From Rhizobiales bacterium UBA1912 (lineage in GTDB: Bacteria; Pseudomonadota; Alphaproteobacteria; Rhizobiales; Devosiaceae), in the NCBI GenBank assembly GCA_002337455.1, contig DDGC01000029.1, forward strand, positions 56,994 to 120,993: a DNA stretch of 64,000 nucleotides, read 5' to 3'. This document shows, one piece after another, positions 43,014 to 51,045 of the stretch; the first letter of the stretch is position 1; every line of letters begins with the position of its first letter. Position numbers and translations under genes: made by a program. Below the pieces are notes generated by a model that ran no database searches, was not told the origin of the DNA, and saw only the letters and a program-made list of their open reading frames with translations.

Positions 43014-44815
43014 TTTGCTGCGCTTCTTTTTTCGTCTTGGAGCCATTTGTCTTCGTCGCTATCGCGCTTGGTCGCGTAAAGATGTTCGATGGTTGCAGAG
43101 CTTTTTCCAGCCCCCAGTGGGCCTTCGAGCGGCAGGAGCACGCATATCGTGGTTCCCAAGCCTTGCTCGGACACCACGTCGAGGCGGCCACCGTGCAGGC
43201 TGACCAACCCCTTGACGATCGAGAGGCCCAGACCGGTGCCCTCGTACCGTCGCGAAAGGCTGTCCTGCCCCTGCAGGAACGGCTCGCCGATACGCTCGAC
43301 TGTTTCGGGGCGCATGCCGATGCCCGAATCGCTGACCGAGATGGCCAGCATTTTGCCCTGACGCCGCATGGCCAGCGCAACACTACCGCCATCATGGCTG
43401 AATTTCACGGCGTTGGAGAGCAGATTTATGAGAATTTGCCGGCAGGCCCGCTCGTCGCCCATGATCTGGGGCAGCTTTTCGGGAACCGCTGCGTCGATAG
43501 CGACGGCCCGATCGCGGGCGAGGTTTTCAACCATCTGCAAGCACGGCTCGACCAGCGCCTGGGGCGCAAAGAGCTCGGCATGGACCTCGAACTTGCCTGC
43601 CTCGATCTTGGACATGTCGAGCAGCATATTGACCACATCGAGCAGATGATGACCGCTGCGGCTGATGTGGCCCGCATATTCGGTGTGGGTTGGAGACAAC
43701 GTACCGCCGATCCCTTCCGACATCATGTCGGAAAAGCCCACGATTGCGTTGAGGGGCGTACGCAGTTCGTGGCCGATGGTTGCCAGGAAGCGCGACTTGG
43801 CCTCCGAGGCATCTTCGGCCTGTTTTCGTGCGGCCTCGACCTCCTGCTCGGCGTCCTTACGCACGCTAACGTCACGCAGGACCGCAAGCACGTCATTGGA
43901 AGATCCAGTTGCATCCTCGCCTTCCAGAGGAGCGAGCGCAAACTCGACCCAGATGTAGCGCGCTCCAGCACCCGGTTCGGCATCATCGCGGCGCAGGCGC
44001 AATTCGATAGTGCTGGCCCGTGTCCCATTGGCCGCATCCGAGATGGCCTTGCGATAGGCGGGGCGATCCATAACATGGACGCGCTCGAAAAGGCCCGCTC
44101 CATCGAGTTCAAACGTGCGGCATCCCAACAGATTGCCCGCAGAGCGCGAAATGAAGACCGGCCCACCATCCGCACCGTAGCGAACGACGGCGCCAAGAAT
44201 GTTCTCGGCGAGAACGGCGAAGGCGCGCGTCTGGGAAATCGGGGATTCGGCCGAGATGATTTCGAGGCGGGTGGCGGTAACGGCCGCCACTGCAGCAAAG
44301 GCGGCAAGGGTTATGAACGCGAAGGGCTGCAGGTTGCCCTGCAACGTCATCGATCCTGCATCGCCTCCGAATGCGCTGGTGAGAAGAACCAACGCTGGAA
44401 CGGACCATGCGAGCGCGCGGTAGCGGCTCTTGCCCAGAACCTGGGCGTAAAGTGCGGCTATGAGCCCAAGGGCAAGGCCGAGATCGATCATGGCGGGGTC
44501 GCCGGCGGCGAAAATTGCGCCGATGGACCCGAGCGCCAGCGTGTGAACAGCGACGGTGGGTTCGTGATCACCACGCAAAAGCAGGGCGCCCGATAGCGCG
44601 ATGAGACCGGAAACGACCATCGTTGCGACGAGTGGTGCAACATTGCCGTCAAAAAGCATGACGAGGGACAAAGCCAGCGCCAGCCCAAGGCCAACCATCA
44701 TTGAAATCGTATTGAGCGTCAGGACGCGGCTCAGAACACCATTGCGCTGGCCTGACCGGGCTGGACCGGTCGACAACTGAGGGGCAATGGTGAAATCAGC
44801 AAAAGGGCTACGCAT
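43010..44815 (-). CDS. Membrane-bound PAS histidine kinase (DivJ/PleC-like)
   Basis: A 601-residue kinase. About five or six membrane helices occupy residues 35-190; a PAS domain lies at ~200-320. The HisKA box is FLATIGHELRTPLNAIVGFSDMM (phosphorylated His349) and the ATPase domain has NLLSNAVKFS, VSDSGIGM and YEGTGLGLSIVKGLVSLHGG. H-box, architecture and order-specific neighbours fit the DivJ/PleC family that acts on DivK-like regulators in cell-cycle control. A precise orthology needs a tree. It is the first gene of an operon with a peptidoglycan-binding protein and DUF1491. No response regulator is in the operon. Confidence 0.87.
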   Translation of the reverse strand: MRSPFADFTIAPQLSTGPARSGQRNGVLSRVLTLNTISMMVGLGLALALSLVMLFDGNVAPLVATMVVSGLIALSGALLLRGDHEPTVAVHTLALGSIGAIFAAGDPAMIDLGLALGLIAALYAQVLGKSRYRALAWSVPALVLLTSAFGGDAGSMTLQGNLQPFAFITLAAFAAVAAVTATRLEIISAESPISQTRAFAVLAENILGAVVRYGADGGPVFISRSAGNLLGCRTFELDGAGLFERVHVMDRPAYRKAISDAANGTRASTIELRLRRDDAEPGAGARYIWVEFALAPLEGEDATGSSNDVLAVLRDVSVRKDAEQEVEAARKQAEDASEAKSRFLATIGHELRTPLNAIVGFSDMMSEGIGGTLSPTHTEYAGHISRSGHHLLDVVNMLLDMSKIEAGKFEVHAELFAPQALVEPCLQMVENLARDRAVAIDAAVPEKLPQIMGDERACRQILINLLSNAVKFSHDGGSVALAMRRQGKMLAISVSDSGIGMRPETVERIGEPFLQGQDSLSRRYEGTGLGLSIVKGLVSLHGGRLDVVSEQGLGTTICVLLPLEGPLGAGKSSATIEHLYATKRDSDEDKWLQDEKRSAAK

Positions 44816-45141
44816 GAAATGCTCAACTTTAACTGCCGCGATATGCTGCGGCCTTGCTTTGGGACGGCGTCCTTTGGCTGGCCCACACTTCCATCCAAGC
44901 CCTAAGACACCATTAAGTCGAACGGCTCGAGGCGTGCTGGGGCCGGATTCGTTGAACGCTCGAGGCAGGTTTCTGGGGGTAGCGTAAACAGAGTCTTGCT
45001 TAACGGGCCGCTGTCGAGGCCGATGGCATTTGCATAAAATGCGGATAAAATTTTATGCGAGTTTACCAAAAATGCTTCACGCTGGACCTCTAGGCTCCTC
45101 TCGACGCTGTCCATATGCCCCGGACGACGAGGTTTGATTTC
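44816..45141. promoter_or_regulatory. Divergent intergenic region of 326 bp between kinase operon and DUF5330 gene
   Basis: No gene is seen. It holds single TTAA half-sites (near 44911 and 45000). It also holds an AT-rich palindromic patch at 45032-45058 that stands out from the GC-rich surroundings. Promoters for both directions are expected here. Confidence 0.5.
45032..45058. promoter_or_regulatory. AT-rich inverted repeat
   Basis: GCATAAAAT and ATTTTATGC form a perfect 9-bp inverted repeat, and ATAAAATTTTAT inside it (45045-45056) is itself a perfect palindrome. It could be an operator or a nucleoid-protein site upstream of the DUF5330 gene. Confidence 0.4.
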
Positions 45142-45414
45142 ATGTTTGTTGTTCGCTCAGCCTTCTGGCTCTCCGCTGCCTTTCTCATCATGGCGCCCAG
45201 CGCGGGCATGGATGTGGGCGCTTCGGCACGCGCCGCCGGCGAGCAATTGACGAGCCGAGGCGCGCAGGCCGTCAGCGAAACGCTACTGACCGCGAACTGC
45301 GCGAGCGTGGAATGTGCAGTGGGACGGACGGTGCTTGCCCAAATCGCCGCACCACAGGCAACGGCAAAAGCCGTATCGGCCTTCCCTCCTCCCCGGCCAG
45401 ACTGGGCCTATTGA
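45142..45414 (+). CDS. DUF5330-like small secreted/membrane protein
   Basis: A 90-residue protein starting MFVVRSAFWLSAAFLIMAPSAGM, a signal-anchor typical of DUF5330 proteins of Hyphomicrobiales. A small extracytoplasmic part follows with two cysteines (TANCASVECAVG) and a proline-rich end. GAGG nine bases upstream supports the ATG at 45142 over the one at 45115. Function is unknown. SufE follows after 47 bp in the same direction, and the two may share a transcript. Confidence 0.68.
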   Translation: MFVVRSAFWLSAAFLIMAPSAGMDVGASARAAGEQLTSRGAQAVSETLLTANCASVECAVGRTVLAQIAAPQATAKAVSAFPPPRPDWAY

Positions 45415-45461
45415 TGGGTCTCCCCCTTCCAATGGATCGGATCAGGGGATAAACAGCGGGC

Positions 45462-45893
45462 ATGAATACGACAGCCGCTTTTGACGAAATCGCCGACAAC
45501 CTGTCCTTTCTCGACGACTGGGAGGATCGGTACCGCTATATCATCGAGCTCGGTCAAGGGCTGGCGCCGCTGACCGATGACGAGCACAACGCCAACAACA
45601 AGGTGCATGGGTGCGCATCGCAGGTGTGGCTGGTCACCGAAAGCGCGCCCAGTGACGCGGGGACGGTGCTAACCTTTCGGGGTGATTCCGACGCAATGAT
45701 CGTCCGCGGGCTGGTGGCCATCGTTCTGGCGCTCTATTCGGGCCGCACCGCAGCCGATATCGCAGCGACCGACGCGCTACCGATTCTGGATTCAATCGGT
45801 CTGCGCGAGCATCTTTCCACGCAGCGCTCGAACGGACTGGCGGCCATGGTTGCGCGCCTGCGCGCGGACGCGCAGGCCGCCGTTCAGGTTTAG
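45462..45893 (+). CDS. sufE: SufE-family sulfur acceptor protein
   Basis: SufE accepts sulfur from the cysteine desulfurase SufS for iron-sulfur cluster assembly. This 143-residue protein has the standard layout: FDEIADNLSFLDDWEDRYRYIIELGQGL, then NKVHGCASQVWLV with the acceptor Cys51, and a helical C-terminus (VRGLVAIVLALYSGRTA). The rest of the suf operon is not in the window, and a stand-alone sufE is usual in this order. The stop codon overlaps that of the convergent DUF6456 gene by four bases. Confidence 0.93.
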   Translation: MNTTAAFDEIADNLSFLDDWEDRYRYIIELGQGLAPLTDDEHNANNKVHGCASQVWLVTESAPSDAGTVLTFRGDSDAMIVRGLVAIVLALYSGRTAADIAATDALPILDSIGLREHLSTQRSNGLAAMVARLRADAQAAVQV

Positions 45894-46375
45894 CCAAACT
45901 CTGCGGGCCTCGCTCCTTCGCCCAGCCAGCTTCGGGTGTCTGCCGCATCATGGCCGATAGCGCCGGCGGTCAAACCGAACCGGGCAGCCAAGGCATCAAG
46001 CCCGATGCGCAGGACGAGTTTGGCGCTGCGTCTGGGCCACCCCCGCTCGCGCTCGATGTCCTGCAAACCCTTTTCATAGCCACAAACATCGATGACGACG
46101 TCTGCACAGTCGCGGGGCAGTGCGCCATAGAGTTCGGACAATTGCCGCCGGGCGTCCAGGGCCATGTCGCCGATATCGTCAGTTTGCCCACTCCGTCCCG
46201 TCTCAACGCGCGGGCCATAGTTCATCGTAGTGCGAGCGCGCAACCGGCTGCGTTCGAAAAGGGTCAGCAGACGTCCGGCTGCCTCAAGGTGGTGGGCGTC
46301 GAGAAAGGCCGGCTCGCCATTGCGGCTCCGGGCAAGGTGCCCCAATGGCGCCGAGCCAAAATCAGGCGCCGGCAT
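45890..46375 (-). CDS. DUF6456 family protein
   Basis: A 161-residue protein: GHLARSRNGEPAFLDAHHLEAAGRLLTLFERSRLRARTTMNYGPRVE, then ALPRDCADVVIDVCGYEKGLQDIERERGWPRRSAKLVLRIGLDALAARFGL. The V-C-x-x-x-KGL...GWPxRSAKLVLRxALDxLA pattern marks DUF6456, a helical, probably DNA-binding, alphaproteobacterial domain of unknown role. The ATG at 46375 lies inside the last codons of the DnaA-domain-IV-like gene (14-base overlap), so the two are strictly coupled and probably act together. The stop overlaps that of sufE. Confidence 0.85.
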   Translation of the reverse strand: MPAPDFGSAPLGHLARSRNGEPAFLDAHHLEAAGRLLTLFERSRLRARTTMNYGPRVETGRSGQTDDIGDMALDARRQLSELYGALPRDCADVVIDVCGYEKGLQDIERERGWPRRSAKLVLRIGLDALAARFGLTAGAIGHDAADTRSWLGEGARPAEFG

Positions 46376-46769
46376 GGGAAACCTCCTGCATGGTGATTTC
46401 GAGCGCGCAAGGCGTGCGTCTGGCCGCGTCGATCCGTTCTTCGAGGTCGACGAGCCGGCGATCATAATCTCCTCCTTCGTCGCGCATATCCTCGACGTGC
46501 GCGCAGGCGTAGGCGACGGTGGTGCGATCCCGGCCAAAGAACTGGCCGACCTGGGTCATGGTCATGCCCAAAAGCACATGGCACAAATACATGGCCAGCT
46601 GCCGCGCACCGGCTGTGTGCAGGCGCATGCGCGAGGAGGCAAAGAAATCGCAATAGCGAACCCCTGTTTCACCGGACACTGTGCGAACGACAATCTTGCA
46701 GTCGCGCCGTTGTGTCTCCGACAACCGATTGCGTTCGAGCCGCGCTGCCGTGGATATCCAAACCGTCAT
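46362..46769 (-). CDS. DnaA domain IV-like helix-turn-helix protein
   Basis: A 135-residue protein whose central part, HTAGARQLAMYLCHVLLGMTMTQVGQFFGRDRTTVAYACAHVEDMRD (about residues 50-97), reproduces the DnaA C-terminal DNA-binding signature (RQxAMYL...GxxFGRDxTTVxxA). There is no AAA+ ATPase domain. It may bind DnaA-box-like sites as a stand-alone regulator, possibly affecting replication or its own expression. Its promoter region carries an ATAGGA...TCCTAT palindrome. It overlaps the DUF6456 gene by 14 bases. The combination appears typical for Hyphomicrobiales, but its role is not established to my knowledge. Confidence 0.85.
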   Translation of the reverse strand: MTVWISTAARLERNRLSETQRRDCKIVVRTVSGETGVRYCDFFASSRMRLHTAGARQLAMYLCHVLLGMTMTQVGQFFGRDRTTVAYACAHVEDMRDEGGDYDRRLVDLEERIDAARRTPCALEITMQEVSHAGA

Positions 46770-46805
46770 AGGACCACTCTCTCATAAATAGGATATAATT
46801 CCTAT
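46768..46805. promoter_or_regulatory. ATAGGA/TCCTAT palindrome and third half-site before the DnaA-domain-IV-like gene
   Basis: ATAGGA (46788-46793), TATAAT spacer, TCCTAT (46800-46805) form an inverted repeat 19 bp before the start codon. Another ATAGGA at 46768-46773 overlaps the start codon exactly 20 bp (two helical turns) away. This fits autoregulation by the encoded DNA-binding protein. Confidence 0.5.
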
Positions 46806-46875
46806 ATCGGAGAGAACGCAATGCGGGGATAAGTGCCCGGTGTCTGTTATGCAAAAAGTGGGGGCGCCAAACGAA

Positions 46876-46897
46876 AAGGGCCGCTGACGCGGCCCTT
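46876..46897 (-). terminator. mucR terminator
   Basis: AAGGGCCGC-tgac-GCGGCCCTT is a perfect 9-bp stem located 25 bp after the mucR stop, with AA at the far side giving a short T-run on the minus strand. Confidence 0.75.
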
Positions 46898-46921
46898 GTG
46901 CTACTTCCGACTATTGGAACT

Positions 46922-47344
46922 TCAGCCGGCCTTGCGGCCCAATCCATTGTCCTTGGCCAGCTTGGAGCGCGTGGCGGAATAGGACGGAGCGACCATCGGG
47001 TAATCGGCGGGCAGGCCCCATTTCTCGCGGTATTCTTCCGGCGAGAGATTATAATGGGTGCGCAAATGGCGCTTGAGCGACTTGAATTTCTTACCGTCTT
47101 CAAGGCACACAATATAATCGGACGTGACCGACTTACGAACCGGCACCGCCGGCTTTTTCTCTTCGACCGGGGCGGCGGCTTCTTCCGCGCCAAGCGAGCG
47201 AAGCGCCGCATGCACTTCCGAAATCAGTTTCGGCAGGTCAGTCGGGCTGATGGCATTGTGGCTGACATAGGCAGCGACAATCTCTGTACTATATTCCACA
47301 AGGTCCAGCTCGACCCTGTTCTCGGCGTTCGCCGGAGCGGTCAT
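46922..47344 (-). CDS. mucR: MucR/Ros-family zinc-finger transcriptional regulator
   Basis: A 140-residue global regulator that in rhizobia and Brucella silences AT-rich promoters and controls exopolysaccharide, motility and virulence genes. The finger reads YIVCLEDGKKFKSLKRHLRTHYNLSPEEYREKWGLPADYPMVAPSYSATRS. Cys80, His93 and His97 are present, but the second zinc cysteine of Ros is Asp83 here, a known variant. The N-terminal helices (VEYSTEIVAAYVSHNAISPTDLPKLISEVHAAL) mediate oligomerisation. The ATG at 47344 has AAGGGA six bases upstream. The AT-rich stretch at 47345-47479 is its promoter and a likely autoregulatory target. Confidence 0.95.
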   Translation of the reverse strand: MTAPANAENRVELDLVEYSTEIVAAYVSHNAISPTDLPKLISEVHAALRSLGAEEAAAPVEEKKPAVPVRKSVTSDYIVCLEDGKKFKSLKRHLRTHYNLSPEEYREKWGLPADYPMVAPSYSATRSKLAKDNGLGRKAG

Positions 47345-47479
47345 CGAAAATCCCTTCATGAGTATGGGAGCTATTTATCGGGGCGGGCTAATCCCAGGGG
47401 CACCCCATAACTCCGCAATTAATGTTGTTTTTCTAGTTTTGCAACCATTGAGCAACAACTTGGCGAAATTTAGAGTGAA

Positions 47480-47833
47480 TCATTCTTTACTTGGCAGTCC
47501 ACCGGACTTTTCCAGATCATCGACAACGAAGTGTGCTGTTGGGCGGTAACCGGCGATATAGGATGCACGCGCCAACAGATGTGCTGAAATCGGGGCGGTC
47601 AGCATGAAAAAGACAAAGCCCAGCAGAGCGCGCAGGATCACGGCGCTGTCAAAGCTGACCAGCGCTATGGCCAGGAGAGTCAGGCCCGAACCGACCGTAC
47701 CGGCCTTGGAGCCAGAATGCATGCGCGTATAAAGGTCAGGTAGCCGCACAATGCCAAGCGCCGCAACCAAACTGAACAGGGCACCGACAATCACCATAAC
47801 GCCGGCCAGGTAGTAGAGGCCCTCGACGATCAT
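47480..47833 (-). CDS. mrpG: Mrp Na+/H+ antiporter subunit G
   Basis: The smallest membrane subunit of the seven-part Mrp complex, 117 residues with three helices. LGIVRLPDLYTRMHSGSKAGTVGSGLTLLAIAL is the family signature. It is the last gene of the operon and overlaps mrpF by four bases. In rhizobia the complex is called Pha and also supports potassium tolerance. Its C-terminal 25 residues (TAHFVVDDLEKSGGLPSKE) are soluble. No clear terminator is visible after it; the AT-rich mucR promoter follows. Confidence 0.95.
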   Translation of the reverse strand: MIVEGLYYLAGVMVIVGALFSLVAALGIVRLPDLYTRMHSGSKAGTVGSGLTLLAIALVSFDSAVILRALLGFVFFMLTAPISAHLLARASYIAGYRPTAHFVVDDLEKSGGLPSKE

Positions 47834-48153
47834 TTCCTGCTCTCCTCAAGGTGATCTTCCCGTGCGGCAGCATCGATCTGCCAGCGCTGGAGAATGAACC
47901 GGGCGAAGGCTACCGTGGACAGGAACCCGACGAGCCCAAGTGCGATCGCAATATCGAGATAGAGCATGAAGCCCGTCCGCAGCGCGATTGCCGCGATGTA
48001 GCCGATGACCACGGCGATCAGCATATCGAGACCCAACACACGATCAGGCAGGCTGGGGCCGACCACGATGCGGTAGATGGTAACCAGAAGCGCCGCGGTG
48101 AGAACGCCGAGCGAGACAGTGGTGGCCAAATGAAGAAATTCGGGGCCCGACAT
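47830..48153 (-). CDS. mrpF: Mrp Na+/H+ antiporter subunit F
   Basis: A 107-residue, three-helix subunit with IYRIVVGPSLPDRVLGLDMLIAVVIGYIAAIALRTGFMLYLDIAIALGLVGFLSTVAFARFI. The RxxxGPSxPDRVxxLD segment marks MnhF/PhaF. It overlaps mrpG by four bases and mrpE by one, so the genes are translationally coupled. Like E and G, it belongs to the accessory module needed for full antiport activity. Confidence 0.95.
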   Translation of the reverse strand: MSGPEFLHLATTVSLGVLTAALLVTIYRIVVGPSLPDRVLGLDMLIAVVIGYIAAIALRTGFMLYLDIAIALGLVGFLSTVAFARFILQRWQIDAAAREDHLEESRK

Positions 48154-48632
48154 TATTCAAACACCTCGATGATCCTTGCTTCGAACCCGTTCCTGATCGA
48201 AGCGATGACGTCCGCGCGGTCGTGCATTTCCAGCACGTGGATGTAGAGCGTGGTCCGGTCATCGGACACGTCGACGCTCAGGGTACCGGGTGTCAGGGTA
48301 ATCAAATTGGCCAGAAGGGTGATCTGGGCATCAGTTTTCACCGTGAGGGGATAAGCGATGATGCCTGGAGCCAGGCGCTTTTCCATGCGTGGCGAGAGAA
48401 CGAGGATCGCCACTCTCAGGGCCGAAAGTCCGAGTTCGTAAAAGAACAGAGCCGCCAGCGACACTACCCGAGCGAACCGGCGCATCATGTGCGGACGATC
48501 GACGCGATCACGGATGAACAGGACCGCTACGCCGCCGATGAACGCGCCGAGCAACAGGTTGAGCAAGGTGAAGCCGCCGGTGACGGCTGCCCAGACCAGC
48601 GCGAGTGTTGTGACCAGAAAAGCAAAGCTCAT
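48153..48632 (-). CDS. mrpE: Mrp Na+/H+ antiporter subunit E
   Basis: A 159-residue subunit with two or three N-terminal helices and a cytoplasmic domain holding LANLITLTPGTLSVDVSDDRTTLYIHVLEM, the MnhE signature. The ATG at 48632 overlaps the mrpD stop (ATGA). The open frame extends upstream, but only as a shadow of mrpD. MrpE is required for normal activity of the complex but not for its assembly in Bacillus. Confidence 0.94.
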   Translation of the reverse strand: MSFAFLVTTLALVWAAVTGGFTLLNLLLGAFIGGVAVLFIRDRVDRPHMMRRFARVVSLAALFFYELGLSALRVAILVLSPRMEKRLAPGIIAYPLTVKTDAQITLLANLITLTPGTLSVDVSDDRTTLYIHVLEMHDRADVIASIRNGFEARIIEVFE

Positions 48633-50221
48633 GACTGAGGCACCTGTGCAAACACGGCGTCGACATAGCGTGTGGGCGAAAGCATATCTTGGGCGGCGAT
48701 GCCCGAGGCGGTAAAGAGCCAATCGGGGAAAAGGCCGAAAATCACAATAACAGCGAAGAGAAGGGCTGTTGGCACCAGGCCCAGAGCAATTTCGCGGGCG
48801 GTCAAGGGCCGCAGATCCTCGTTGGGCTGCTCGGAGCGCTCGCCCTCCTGTCCGTTGCGCCAGAAGATGTGGGCCCAGAGCCGGCTGGCAGCGATAACGG
48901 TGAGGAAGGAGTTGAACAGGACCGCAAAGACAAGCCACCAGTTCTCGGCACGAATGCCTCCTTCCACGAGGAGGATTTTGGGCCAAAGGCCAAGGAACGG
49001 CGGCATGCCGGAAATGGCGAACACCATGATGATGAAGAGGATCGACATGGGCGCGCTGGCACCGTAGATGCCGCCCATCTTGCGAATGTCGCTGGTGCCG
49101 CTCATCCGCTCGATCAATCCGGCCAGAAGATAGAAGGCCGTGATGGTGAGCATGGAATGAAAGGCGTAAAAGATCGCCCCACCGACGCCGTGCGTGCTTC
49201 CGAGAGCAAACCCTGCAAAAATGGCACCGATGCCGCCAATGACCAGAAAACCCACGGCGCGGCGCAGATTGGTCTGCGCCATGGCACCCAGCGGGCCCAG
49301 GATGAGTGTGGCGAACGCGACAACAGCAATCACCGTCTGGATTTGCGCGTAGCCCTCAGGCAGGGCCATGACGAGTACCCGAATGGCGGCATAGGCGCCG
49401 ACCTTGGTGAGCAGGCCGCCGAATATGGCCGAAACGGAAACCGCGGGCGTATGATAGGAGGCCGGCAGCCAGGCGTTGCCTGGAAACGCCGCCGCCTTCA
49501 CCCCGAAGGCGAAAAGAAACAGCACAGAGACCGTGACCAGCGGACCGAGTGGCAGCTCGGCACCCTTTGCGACCAGATCGGCGAAGTTGAGTGTGCCCGT
49601 GAGGCCGTAGAGATAGGCGATTGCCACCAGAAAGAAGGTTGTCGCGAGGAAATTAAGGAAGCCGTATTTGATGGCACCATCAAGCTGGAGCTTGCGGCCG
49701 CCCAGGATCATCATGCCGAACGACGCGATCAGCATGACTTCAAACCACACATAGAGGTTGAAGATATCGCCGGTCAGGAACGAACCGCTGACGCCGCACA
49801 AGAGCAGCAACAACATGGGGTAAAAGCCGTAGCGGTACCCGCGGTCGGTCAATTCGATCTGCGCGTAAAAAACCACGACCAGTGCAGCTATGGATGCTGC
49901 AAGGGAAAAGAGCGCGCTGGTCATATCAGCGGCAAACGTGATGCCGAACGGCGGAAGCCATTTGCCCATGGTCATGGCGACAGGGCCGCTCTCGAACACG
50001 CGCACCAGCAGGTAGATATTGGAGACCATGATCGCGATGATCACCGCCGCGGCAAAAGCAAGCTGGAGGTGGCGCTGGTTGCGCAGCATGACGAGCAAGC
50101 CCGCGCCGAACAGGGCCAGAGCAACCGGCCACACGACGATCCAGTCGGCAGCAGGCGTCGCCACGTCGATCATCGCCGCGGGCAGTTCGAGGGGGTCGTA
50201 TGATGTACCGGCAGTCGCCAT
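48629..50221 (-). CDS. mrpD: Mrp Na+/H+ antiporter subunit D
   Basis: A 530-residue subunit related to complex I NuoN/NuoM with about 14 helices. GDIFNLYVWFEVMLIASFGMMILGG contains the conserved membrane glutamate. AFGVKAAAFPGNAWLPASYHTPAVSVSAIFGGLLTKVGAYAAIRV contains the lysine and histidine network of the proton path. It is one of the two large ion-translocating subunits with MrpA. The gene starts 15 bp after mrpC and overlaps mrpE by four bases. GAG precedes the ATG. Confidence 0.96.
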   Translation of the reverse strand: MATAGTSYDPLELPAAMIDVATPAADWIVVWPVALALFGAGLLVMLRNQRHLQLAFAAAVIIAIMVSNIYLLVRVFESGPVAMTMGKWLPPFGITFAADMTSALFSLAASIAALVVVFYAQIELTDRGYRYGFYPMLLLLLCGVSGSFLTGDIFNLYVWFEVMLIASFGMMILGGRKLQLDGAIKYGFLNFLATTFFLVAIAYLYGLTGTLNFADLVAKGAELPLGPLVTVSVLFLFAFGVKAAAFPGNAWLPASYHTPAVSVSAIFGGLLTKVGAYAAIRVLVMALPEGYAQIQTVIAVVAFATLILGPLGAMAQTNLRRAVGFLVIGGIGAIFAGFALGSTHGVGGAIFYAFHSMLTITAFYLLAGLIERMSGTSDIRKMGGIYGASAPMSILFIIMVFAISGMPPFLGLWPKILLVEGGIRAENWWLVFAVLFNSFLTVIAASRLWAHIFWRNGQEGERSEQPNEDLRPLTAREIALGLVPTALLFAVIVIFGLFPDWLFTASGIAAQDMLSPTRYVDAVFAQVPQS

Positions 50222-50236
50222 TATAATCTCTGTACC

Positions 50237-50614
50237 CTAGTAACTCAGGGGAGGCCGAGGCGCATTTTCAGGCTCGGCGACGCGCATGTTGTCGGTGTTA
50301 TCGGCATCGAGTTCCTGATAGGCGCGGTAGCCCAGCACAAGCAGGAACGAGAACAGGGCAAATCCGATGACGATAGCGGTCAGGACCAGCGCCTGGGGAA
50401 GCGGGTTGGCCGATCCCTCGAGCGGGAAATATTCGCCAGCGGGAACGATGGGCGGAACCTCAGCGGTCAGCCGGCCAATGGTGAAGATCAGGAGATTGAC
50501 GCCATTGCCCAGAATGGCCAAGCCCAAAAGCATGCGAATGATGGCCTTGGACAACAGCAGATAGGCTGCAGCGGTGAAAAACAGGCCGATCAGTCCGGCC
50601 AGCGCGGTTTCCAT
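50237..50614 (-). CDS. mrpC: Mrp Na+/H+ antiporter subunit C
   Basis: A 125-residue subunit homologous to NuoK: three helices with SKAIIRMLLGLAILGNGVNLLIFTIGRL and the LPQALVLTAIVIGFALFSFLLVLGYRAYQ segment typical of MnhC. The start codon shares one base with the mrpB stop (TGATG). The frame is open further upstream, but those codons belong to mrpB. A central loop of about 25 residues (AEVPPIVPAGEYFPLEGSANP) faces the periplasm. Confidence 0.95.
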   Translation of the reverse strand: METALAGLIGLFFTAAAYLLLSKAIIRMLLGLAILGNGVNLLIFTIGRLTAEVPPIVPAGEYFPLEGSANPLPQALVLTAIVIGFALFSFLLVLGYRAYQELDADNTDNMRVAEPENAPRPPLSY

Positions 50615-51045
50615 CAGTCCGTCCCCTCGTCGCCGTCCTGGCCCTCTAGCGCCAGCGCCATGGTGCCCACAGCGCCCACGACCACCGCATAGACCCCGAT
50701 ATCGAAGATAAGCGGGGTGGACAGTGCAATTTCGGTGCCTTCGAACTCGAAAATCCACCACAAGCCTGTCAGGAAGGGCACTTCAGCGGCGAGCGAAATA
50801 AACCCGGCGATGGAGGCGAGCACGACGCCAAATCCGGCCAGCGTTATGGGATGGACGCGCAGCGCCTGACGGCAAGCACTGACACCAGCAGCGATGCCGT
50901 AGATGGCGATGCCCGACGCGCCAATAAGCCCGCCGATAAAACCGCCTCCCGGCTCATTGTGACCGCGGAGCAGAACGAAGACAGAAAAGACGATCATCAG
51001 CGCGGTCAGCACCGGCGCAGCGGTTCTGAAGATAACCGTATTCAT
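50614..51045 (-). CDS. mrpB: Mrp Na+/H+ antiporter subunit B
   Basis: A 143-residue MnhB subunit with four helices: VFSVFVLLRGHNEPGGGFIGGLIGASGIAIYGIA is the family signature. It overlaps mrpA by four bases and mrpC by one. The gene is separate from mrpA; in some rhizobial Pha systems the two are fused, so this is the unfused seven-gene arrangement. The C-terminal tail is acidic (EGQDGDEGTD). Confidence 0.95.
   Translation of the reverse strand: MNTVIFRTAAPVLTALMIVFSVFVLLRGHNEPGGGFIGGLIGASGIAIYGIAAGVSACRQALRVHPITLAGFGVVLASIAGFISLAAEVPFLTGLWWIFEFEGTEIALSTPLIFDIGVYAVVVGAVGTMALALEGQDGDEGTD

Noticed and set aside
48689..50203. Open frame of 504 codons opposite mrpD
   Set aside because: Composition is that of a shadow frame, while mrpD is unambiguous and part of a coupled operon.
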